From: Dipylidium caninum
Lineage: Eukaryota; Platyhelminthes; Cestoda; Cyclophyllidea; Dipylidiidae
DNA: 64,000 bases
Assembly: GCA_017562135.1 (NCBI GenBank)
Contig: QEYB01000087.1
Span: 87,286 to 151,285 of the forward strand
Direction: 5' to 3'
Positions 48,515-57,668 of the stretch are shown here, in pieces. A program made the translations under genes and the position numbers. The notes beneath the pieces are model-generated. The model saw only the letters and a program-made list of their open reading frames with translations, did no database searches and was not told the DNA's origin. Every line of letters starts with the position of its first letter. Position 1 is the stretch's first letter.

Positions 48515-49050
48515 ATGAAACTCCTCCGAAGGTAAGCCACATTCATCCCCCATTATTATCCTCTCCAAGAAGGCCGCGATTTTGTTACCAGCAAGCAGAG
48601 ATGTCCAAATGACTACTCGATTGTCCAAAAAGACATGACTTTTCACACTTTCCACACAAATGTCATCTTTTACATGTGGTCGGATATGGTTTATTGAGCT
48701 GAATTAAACTTTTCTGCGATTTTCGGTACTGTCGGAAAAGGATCTTTCTCCAAGATGGTCTTAACAAAATCGTCGTAGACCAAAGATGGTCGCACAGAAA
48801 ATGGCTCTCCTGAAAGGTCAAAATCATCTTTGTTACAATTTTTGACCATATTTTGCAAATCTTATCGTAAGCTCTAACTTCCCCCAACGCTTTTACTAAA
48901 TTTCTCCAAATTTCGGTGGCATTTGTTCCATGACGAAATTCGTGTAAACTACAATGGCGTAAATGAACTTCATCGGTAGCCGTGGGGTACACCATTGCTT
49001 CATCCTTAAGACTAACTCGATTTAATTTTGTTTCAGTCAATTTGCCGCGT
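48515..49050 (-). pseudogene. Degenerate mariner transposase fragment, second lineage
   Basis: The minus strand reads, with at least one frameshift and several stops: LRHCSLHEFRHGTNATEIWR (N-terminal domain, compare LR.CLLYEF..GTNATEAAR), DDFVKTILEKDPFPTVPKIA with AEKFNSAQ and TISDHM (second helix-turn-helix), then SLLAGNKIAAFLERIIMGDE (compare SLL.RNK..FLDRIVTGDE). The order is that of a mariner transposase up to the first catalytic Asp, and the rest is missing. The sequence differs clearly from the mariner parts of the 2-kb cassettes, so it represents another family. Confidence 0.75.
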
Positions 49051-49361
49051 CATTCCGCACACATTAAGCGATAAAAATAGAGAGCCAAACATAAGCCGAA
49101 TAAACATATGCCAAGTGTGTAAAGTAGTAGCCATAGAAATGGGTAGAACTTTCCGGTAGACCCGATACATTTCTCCGTGAGAATCTACCTGGAGTGGAGA
49201 TTGCTGGTGAGTAAGTGTGCACTTAGAGATATTTTATTGTTATTTTTACCCATATGAGAGTAATCTAAGGGCACACAAACAGCTTGGAGGGGATAGAAGT
49301 GGCGCTGGCAGGCCGACATTACTCGTCGGGTGCAAGTATATTATGACTGATAACTAAGAAT

Positions 49362-49493
49362 AGGAGGAGGAGGAGGAGGACTCAGGGAGGAGGAGGAGGA
49401 GGACTCAGGGAGGGGGAGGAGGACTCAGGGAGGGGTAGGAGGACTCAGAGAGGGGGAGGAGGACTCAGGGAGGAGGAGGAGGAGGAGGAAGAG
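49362..49493 (+). repeat. Purine-rich minisatellite (GGAGGAGGACTCAGGGAGG type)
   Basis: Five to six imperfect copies of a unit of about 20-25 bp built from GGAGGAGGACTCAGGGAGG with extra GGA triplets. One strand is almost pure purine with many GG runs, so triplex or G-quadruplex formation is possible. Confidence 0.9.
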
Positions 49494-50172
49494 ATTACAT
49501 TTCACTTTCGAGCTTAGGTTGTTTAAGTGGCGAATAGCCGGGCAAAGCCTCCTATCTTCCCAAACTAAGGAGTGTAAGTCCACTCTTACTCTAAGTTTCA
49601 GGAATTGGCGTAGAGTGAAAGATATTGCACCAGTCCCATTGCTTTAAAAGGGGCTTTGAGAAAAACTAGTTAGAGCGCCCAGACGAGAAGACTAATAGCG
49701 ATAAGAGGCCGTTAATGTGCACGACTTCTCGCCATACTTAACCATACTGATTTTCTCATCGTAGGGGAAGTAGGCTAATTGCAGAATCACCACATTAATC
49801 TCCCTCCTGCCAAATATATCCCACTTTTGTCAAGTTTTTAACACATTTCACCCAACCCCCGCGTCTCACCCCATCTCTCTCGCCTCCACCCACTGTTGAC
49901 ACTCTCCAACCTCCCTTCACACGAGAACACAGGGAGGTTAAATTTATGAGGAGGATGAACATTTCTTTAATTTATATTTTCGACCGAGTGTCTCTATAAT
50001 TTAGCAGTTTGGAAACTATGAGGAATGATATTTTTGTTTAGTCTGTGTTGACCTGCCACTGCGTGATACATTGTAAACCAAACTTGACATTTTAATTAAA
50101 AAATTTTTAGATATTATATTCTTAATCACCTATTTTTAGTGCATTTCTCACCGAAACCAACGAAAATAAAAT
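49494..50172. other. No gene recognised
   Basis: No feature seen between the minisatellite and the cassette. Confidence 0.5.
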
Positions 50173-50465
50173 ATTGTTTACAATCAAATTTATCGTACTA
50201 GTCCAAATTGGCTCTTGGCTCAGCTCAAGCTCCGAGAATCATTAAAGAGGCATTTAAAAATGGATTCTCTAATGAAAAACGTTTTCGAAATATTAATTTA
50301 TTATGCAGTTAGCAGGAAAATTGAGACGAAAAATTGTTGTATTTGGACATCGTGTGAAAGTAAAGGCGGCATTTCATCAAACGGCATTTTTAAAGGACTG
50401 ACAGAGTCAACGAGATGAAAAATTCGTGGATTGCAACAGCTGCATGTATGGGTGTTTGCATTTTT

Positions 50466-50990
50466 CCGCTGCCAAAACATATCACAAACAAAAAATATTT
50501 GTGGTTGAACATGTTATGAAAAAAAGACAGTATTTGAACGATTGCTATTTGACAGTATAATCGATTTCACAAAGGTATTCACGTCATATGAAACTTTTGA
50601 TCGTTATTGATTAATTGATTTGCCTTCCGAGGGGAAGTTTATTCGCCCCTTACTAATTTTAGCTCTGAAGTCAACACAACTGAGTCGAGCGCACCAGTGA
50701 AAGTACAAGATGTCACTGCCACTGGCAGTAGCATTGTTCATGCACCATCACCGCCACTGTCGCCACCTCAGCCGCCCGTGCCACCACCGCGGTGCAGAAC
50801 ACCCAAGACACCTGCTGAAATGACACTCTTCTGTGGCGGCAACTCAGCAGTCCGACTGACCAACACCAGTGCCTTTCTGGCACTGCAGAGCACTGTACGC
50901 AATTGCATTCCTGTGGCATTACCGGCCAACAGACTGACATGGGACTTAGTGTTGGAGCCGTGTCCCGCTACTACGACGGCATTCAAGAGT
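50466..50990 (+). pseudogene. Captured RGS-gene segment (copy B)
   Basis: This copy contains the intron end, the attttag acceptor and about 330 nt of exon. It diverges from the resident gene after attcaagagt, and the open frame then continues with SSRLANLSNLYHSSFADEET and a stop at 51054-51056. The RGS box itself is not included. Confidence 0.85.
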
Positions 50991-51529
50991 TCCTCCCGAC
51001 TTGCCAATCTCTCCAACCTCTATCACTCCTCCTTCGCAGATGAAGAGACCTCTTGATTTCGTGCCCCTTTCGCTTTATCTCACATATTACTGGGCAGGGC
51101 ATTTGTATTTGCCCTCTGTAAAGTGGTCAGTTGGACAAACTTTGGTAAAACAAAGTGTAAACGACCTGCCACGAGGTTGACCCACATTCTGCCTCCTTTG
51201 CCACAAGCAGGATAATTCGAGACCTTCACTTACATCGACAGGGTTTGAATACGATGCTTTTACGAAAAACCTTGAGGTCGTTCATGAATGCTGTTAGGTT
51301 GGAAACTATGAAACGAGCGTTGTGGTTTAGTCCGTATTCAGCTGAGACTGAGTGAGAGACATTGGGATGCGAGCTTCCTGCTTTTGCACGTAAATTATAA
51401 CCGTCTGTGCCTCGATCATTTTGTGAAAGCTTGTGCCTGTTTACATCTCATTTGTGTTTTGTTTTTGCAGAAATAAGGTGGAAACGGGGCGTGATTTTTG
51501 TCTACATTTATTGTACTAGTGCAAGTTAA

Positions 51530-52245
51530 ATCATAGCTCAGCTGAAGCTTCGAGAAACACTAATGAGGCATTTATGAATGGATCGCCTAGTGGAAATCGT
51601 GCTCAATAATGGTGTTACAATTTGCAGTTTGTCATATTAAGGCTCGACAATGCGCCTCGAGGCAGACTACCGGCTCAGATTGATAAGGAGGAGCAAATGA
51701 GAACGACCGTGGCATCCTGGCCACGCAAGCATTCGCACACTAGTCACTGGGCTGTGCCAAAGCACCTGCGTGCCCTAAATAAGGAGGAAGCAGAGTCGCC
51801 TCGTATGTGCCTGCTGTGCGAAGAGACGCAACTGCATGTGACCGCGTGACCGCTTCAGGAGCAAGTGCGCGTCCCGGTTGCTCCCTTCGCAATACGCGCT
51901 TGCTGTCGTTTTCGCACAAAATCGTCACTCGCGATGAAAAGTGGACCTTGTGTGGTGGTCGAGAACGACCAAGCAAAGGGGTCGGTAGGAATACAGTTCG
52001 AAACCACAACCTCTACGTAGGATTTCCACCACGGAATTATGGTTAGCATAAGGTGGAGGGCCCCAGAAGCGGTCAAATATTCCTTGCTATAATACAACCA
52101 GGCGAAAAACATAACAGTTGCGGAGCTCCATTGCCGTGAAGTTGATGTTATGCATGAGGAGAAGGTTATGAAGAAGAAACAAGCAGTAATTCTCGATCCA
52201 CACAGCGTAAGATTTCTGCGCAATTAGGCACGATGATTACATGAA
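51530..52245 (+). pseudogene. Degenerate mariner transposase fragment (copy B)
   Basis: This has the same content as the copy A fragment: NTNEAFMNGSPSGNRA, PRGRLPAQIDKEEQMRTTVA, SHWAVPKHLRALNK, KIVTRDEKW, VILDPHSVR. The pieces fall in different frames and are interrupted by stops. It lacks the C-terminal half with the remaining catalytic Asp residues. Confidence 0.8.
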
Positions 52246-52271
52246 GCTGCAATTATTGTTTACAATTTAAC

Positions 52272-55200
52272 TTTTCTGAAGTATGAAATTATGCAACATT
52301 ACCTGAATTGACCCGACATCTCACCGACTGATTGTTACCTTTATCGCAATCAAGAATTAGTTTTTGGGAACAAATATGCTGTAACTAATATGATCTTATA
52401 TTTGATTTTGAGCATTTTATTGAGTAGAAAAAATAACATTTTCCTCAGACGTTCATATGACTTATTCATTTTTATAAAGTAAGCCGTGGAAGCCCGTGAA
52501 AATTGTGCCGATTTATTGTAATAACTAGAGTAAGCCGCTTTTTTTTTGTCCTCTACTAATTTTCGATATCCGTTTTATAGACTCTAACTTAATAGAAAAC
52601 ATATAGACAAAGAAGGTTCAAAAGGTTGGGTGTGATAGTTTCTCTAATTTTTTCATCAATGCAACCATTTTAATCCTTTTTTTTCAAGCCGGAAAAACAG
52701 AGCCTACCGCTACTCTTAGACTCTACAGGCATATCTTTTTTTGTGCCAGAGGCATCCCTCGTTAAAAAGTATTATTTTCACTGTCAAACATAATCCAGTT
52801 TAGCTTTTCAAAATTAGGGGCATTATCATCTCATCCCCGTGACGGCAAATCGTCTTGACGGTAAATCATATATTCCAATTTTCTGCTCAGCTTGCATCTT
52901 CAGCTAAACTATAAGTTGAATTTGTAAATGAAAAGTCATGATTAAATGTCACCTAATTAAAATAAATAGGGTTTTTTTTCACTCATTCCCTTTAGGTGCT
53001 TTCTTCTCCTCCCCAGCATCCTTCCCATTCAGCCCCACGCCTAAAGAAATTGTATTATTCGCATTGTGTGCGCAACTGAATGCCAGAATAACACTTGCCA
53101 CAGAGAGCGGCCACTGCCATGTCAATAAGCTTTAACCTGTGGCCAATGAATGGGTATTTCGTGATTTTCACTTCCCTCGTGATATATCAAAATTGAGAGA
53201 CAACGAACAGCACTTCCGCCGAAATGACAATTTGTAGGAGTTGGGACCACTCCGCTTCCCTCACATTCTTGACAAGCGCGAGGCTACAGAACGGTTCGTT
53301 ACTAGAAAGGTCGGAGGACTAATGTGCATGATTATACTTTTAACTGTTTAAACCTTCGCCAATTATTTTGATACGGTCGATTGAAGCATAATGGAATTCC
53401 CTGAAAGCTTGTAACATTGCAACAATAACTGGAGTGTTATACACTTTCCTTTTATGAAATTCACCTACTCTTGCCGGTAGATCAACCTCTATCGGACTTG
53501 CACTTGAACATTAAGTGGACCAATCAAATCCCCGGTACTGTTGCGTGTATCACAACAGTTATCTGACAAGAGTACTTTTTAGCATGTAGTTTGATAATAA
53601 TTCGCAGTCTTAATTAAGTACTCAATTTTATGCACCTTTATTGGGCTATTGCTCCAGTGCTATGATCTCAATGAGTGGTTCACTATTGCCGACTTTGCGT
53701 GTCTGAAAAACATTTTCAGTTAACCAATGGGCAATAGGAGAAAATTTCTCTCTTGTGATTGGTCTATTCAAAGTGGAAGTGAAGGCATGCGTCAAATGTC
53801 TTCGTTATGAATTGAACGATATTCTTGCCTGTAACACTCTGGATGACCGATTATATCCTCTAAAGCACGCAATTTAACTCGAATGGGTTAAACATCATCT
53901 GAAGTTTGAAGGAGGAGACAGTGACCAATTGTCATCTCTATGATTAAGGGCTACTTACCGCAGAACTACCTATTTTGTGTTTACAACAGATATTTCAGGA
54001 ATCAATTGTGGAAACGGTGAAGAGAAACGTGTTTATAACCCAATCTGTCGCTTTGGCGAACAATTTGACAGCCGGATTGTGCAACCGGGGAAATTTGCTC
54101 GTTTCGGAAATCTTTGGGTTAGGTTGGAAGCTGTCTCCGCTTTCAGACTTTCAACGCAAGTTGCTTGCAGCGCCAGCAAAGTTGGGAGAATATTTCAAGT
54201 TCGGCGATGATTTGCTTTGATGCCGTATTTTCGGTTTTTTCCATTTGAATAAATGGAAGCTTCTGTACTAAAAAAGTTATCAAGGAATTTGGATGCGCTG
54301 GATAGCGCTAACGAGACATAAATTATTAACCTTTACTACGCTTAACAAATCACGCATTGATTTCAAATGCTATTTCCCCAACGCGAATTTTAAAATGATT
54401 TATACCTCGCTTCATCTGAGGATAAGTAATTTAAGGCTCGATTGCGGGCATAATTACCCATGTGATACTCTAAACCGAAAGCGACCCAAAGGTGCACTTA
54501 CCATACGAAAAATTATAAACAGAGGACATTTGGAATCCCCTTCATTGGAGGACAAACTCTTTACTCCCGACGTCATTTGGGAATGGTTTCCGATTGTATT
54601 TGTTTGTGTTTCCTCATGGAATGAAGTCTAACTCGCAATCGAACCAACTTGGACGAAAATAATTCATAGGAAAAAAATTTTCCACGATGAAATAAGTCAC
54701 TGATAAGCATTATCTTGTTAGAAGTGTGAAATTCTTATTGAAATACTTATCCGGAGTTTTAACACCAGAAGAAATAATAACACATGAGCATTTCAATTCT
54801 CAGCCCAAAAGGCTATGCCGACTGCAGCTTTTAGGCATGTAGACGATATATGACATAGTCGAACAAATAAACCGCCATCTGGCACAGTTTATGGAGGGAT
54901 ATTTGAAATTTGATGACAATGTAGCTACAGTTGATTTTTATATGTTTGAGGTGCAGTACATGAGAGGATTAAGTAATCTAATGCAATCCCGCCACGCTTG
55001 TGTTTCACCGGGTGTCCTTAAGGGAGAACGCGCTATTGCATTTGAGGGAAATGGCTATACAAATTGCGAGCGTACGTTAGCTGAGTGATTTTTGCGACGG
55101 TCATTATGACTTTCAAGCAAGCTAATGGACTCACATTAATTCAATTAACGTATTGACTATAGACTAAAATATGTGTCAAGGTGAATCGGACTACTTTAAA

Positions 55201-56280
55201 AGAAATCTCGTTAGAGTGCCAATTCAGCACGAACAGATTTTCGACTATCCACACAATCATGTTCAAATAAGGCTGAATTTACCGATGACCGGTCAACAAA
55301 TCCCCAACACTTTTATGAATTTAGATTTCGTGAATCGCATAATCTTGGGTAAGTTCTGCGACCCAGACTTAGGAAGCGCTGTCTGAGTTGTGGTTAAAAA
55401 GTTAGGCTAAGTGCTTCATGCGGCTTGTAAAAAAACTTCATTGAGGTTGTCAAAACAGTTAATTTTGCAATAATTCTATTTGTTATAGGTTTATTGAGAT
55501 TAGAATTTTTTGTTTAGCTTTTCCTACATTGCTACCGGTTTCTATGGCGACCCCAACAACCGCAGTTAATCGTTGATGAGCGGAAGCTTTGGGAAGCACG
55601 CCAGTATGAAGCCCCCACCCCACCTCCTTAGCATTTTTAATAAAAATGGATTGGCCCGAACTTAGTAATACGAGACGTTGGAGTCACCTTTCCCCTCAAA
55701 TAAACCTTTTATTAATAGGAAAATTTGCATTGTCCAAGACCACATACATAGATATTTCATACATGTCATCTGAATTTTTTACTATCGGCGGACCATGTCG
55801 CACGGAAAACCTTGGTGTGCCGCCTGAAACGAATAATAACACGACTCAAACTCTATCTTGTCTCACAGATCGAAAACATTACGGGTCTTCTTGATACTGG
55901 CTGCCACAAAGAATAGACAGTTAAAAAATGGGTGACATCCGGTGACTAGTAAACTTCACTGCTACAGCAGACCCCTTTTCTGTAGATTCCAGCTTAATCA
56001 ACCCGCCACCTTAAAGGTGCAGGGGCCTCAAATCAGCAAAAGGTTGTCTTCTTAGTTCGATTCGCACACGAAGAATGAAACCAGAACTGATGACCTGTTT
56101 AAATAATCGCCTTTTTGCGTCTTTATCGGTAGATGCACCAACAAAACGCCTTAAGAATATTGCAGACAGGGGGGGACGTATTTGACAGGTAATCATTTGC
56201 AATGTGGCGACGTCCACACAAGCAGTCAAAAATAACAGGCATTTATTCAAAAAAATGGTAGTGCATGAAAGATGCTGATA
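52272..56280. other. Intergenic, no gene recognised
   Basis: Several open frames of 65-112 codons occur (53975-54220, 54293-54631, 54891-55088, 55171-55386, 55646-55894), but none shows a domain or convincing splice partners. The 3' untranslated region of frataxin should occupy the right edge. Confidence 0.4.
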
Positions 56281-56690
56281 TCATAACGAAGGCGCCTTAA
56301 AGAATACGGTTGAGTGCACAATTTCAGAAACCTCACTGGAAAGAAGCTGAAGTAGGTCAGTCTGGTCATGATTGTACACCCATGAGCCGTTGGAGATGTA
56401 GTCATATCGTTTGGGACCACTTTTCGGGGACGATAACCAAATCTGTTTGTTTTGGACTCTGTTTGTTCAAGACGTAAGTGCCGTGTTGATCGCCAAACTT
56501 GATCGTCAAGACGCCGTCAGAATAGGAAACATCGTAATCTGGACCGAGGTCGAAGTTGTCGGAAAGATCCTCGAAGGCACTGCAAAGATATTCCAAAACA
56601 TGACTGCTTATTTTATCGAATTCAAAAAGACGATAATTCCGAAGTGGATGCTGCGTGGACTGAGGGTAGTTTTGCGAAAGCGGCACCGCC
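56281..56690 (-). CDS. FXN: Frataxin (mitochondrial iron-sulfur cluster assembly factor), frameshifted in this sequence
   Basis: The conserved core is unmistakable: YDVSYSDGVLTIKFG, GTYVLNKQSP, then in the next frame NKQIWLSSPKSGPKRYD, SNGSWVYNHD and the C-terminal helix LLQLLSSEVSEIV, with TGA at 56283-56281. Frataxin binds the NFS1-ISD11-ISCU complex in mitochondria and stimulates sulfur transfer. The acidic first-helix region (LEYLCSAFEDLSDNFD) and the Trp of KQIWLSSP are present. The frame changes by one base at a run of four A (minus strand, 56453-56450). Removing one base would restore the family reading, so a sequence error or a recent null mutation is likely. The N-terminus, with its targeting peptide, is unclear: an Arg-rich frame (VRLLIRAPRYLTQLGFAF) lies upstream at 56874-56700 but is not in phase and starts with GTG. 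Confidence 0.85.
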
Positions 56691-56874
56691 AGTGCAGATA
56701 AGATTGGCGTGTGCCGTTCTGTTCGAAGGGAGATAAAAATTGCTTTTCATATAAAGATGACGACTTCGGAAAAAGAATCTGAGTCTGGTACCCCACATTA
56801 ATGGATGGTAGCGGCTGCGAAAAAGCGAAGCCTAACTGTGTCAAATATCGCGGCGCTCGTATAAGGAGGCGCAC

Positions 56875-57668
56875 GCTTTAATGCGGTAATCTAACTTTAT
56901 GGGCGCGATTACCATTGCTCCAAGTGGAGTGATTTTTAATATGCATTTATTTGATCAGGATTGTCGTAGGAAGCTGCCATTCTTTTAAGACACGAAAATT
57001 TCCCTTCTTGCGCCAAATAGCACCAATAAGACACTGCTATCCTTGCTCATCACGCTTCATGTTAGTTTGCTCGGTGGTGATTCAACTCTAGACTTGTGCT
57101 TCTTTGAGTATGTGGACATTCCGTATATCACCTAGCAGACTTTTACGTTCGAACATATGTTGCGCCCTAAGCACCCACTTTTCATAAGGCCCAAAAAGTA
57201 TCACTTATAACCGCGAATCCATTTTGTGTAATAATTTATAAGTAGAAATTTTTCAGCCTTCTGATATTACGTGTTGTGCACTGAATGCCTCAGCCGGAAT
57301 ACAAACTTTCCTTCCTTTTAAGTATATCATCTAACGCGGGTTAGTTGAATGTTCCCCTCCGTGTTATTTCGCGTCTCCTCTTATGATCTTGAATTATTTT
57401 CTCTCTCCGATTGATAATGTCCATCATCTAATGGACACAAAGAAGTTCTGGAATACTTTGAAACTCCGAGGGCATCTATAAGCTAAAAGCGGTTTTTATC
57501 GCCTAAATGCCTACCGAATATCCCTCAATCGGGCCGTCCGTCAATCGGTTCGTCTATCGTTCTGTGATAGCAGAAGTGTGTGTTGCATTAATTCTGGCAG
57601 GGATGTTTGCATTTACCCTATTTTAGGGTGTAGAGTACGTTCTTTTTGAGGTTCATTCTCATTTTCAG
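56875..57668. promoter_or_regulatory. Putative bidirectional promoter / 5' exon region between frataxin and WDR20-like genes
   Basis: About 800 bp separate the divergent coding regions of frataxin (minus) and the WDR20-like gene (plus). No specific promoter element can be named. The first exons of both genes may also lie here, since neither N-terminus is fully accounted for. Confidence 0.3.

Larger units (their letters stand above)
50173..52271 (+). mobile_element. 2-kb cassette, copy B: mariner remnants plus captured RGS exon
   Basis: The region shared with copy A is 50275-52271. In this copy the left mariner piece extends further left to about 50173. The order is: mariner N-terminal fragment (AQAPRIIKEAFKNGFSNEKR), captured RGS segment (50466-50990), about 500 bp of unassigned sequence, then the longer mariner fragment (about 51530-52245) in the same orientation. 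The captured exon keeps its acceptor and lies on the same strand as the RGS gene, 8 kb downstream of that gene's stop. Confidence 0.85.

Noticed and set aside
50215..50418. 67-codon frame with weak resemblance to a GGL helix
   Set aside because: The other frame of the same stretch reads as a mariner N-terminal domain and aligns with the second mariner fragment 1.3 kb downstream.
51530..51600. Hammerhead ribozyme-like motif (gctgaag...gagaaac), as known from schistosome repeats
   Set aside because: The conserved CUGAUGA core is absent.
56411..56701. 96-codon plus-strand frame
   Set aside because: It is antisense to frataxin.
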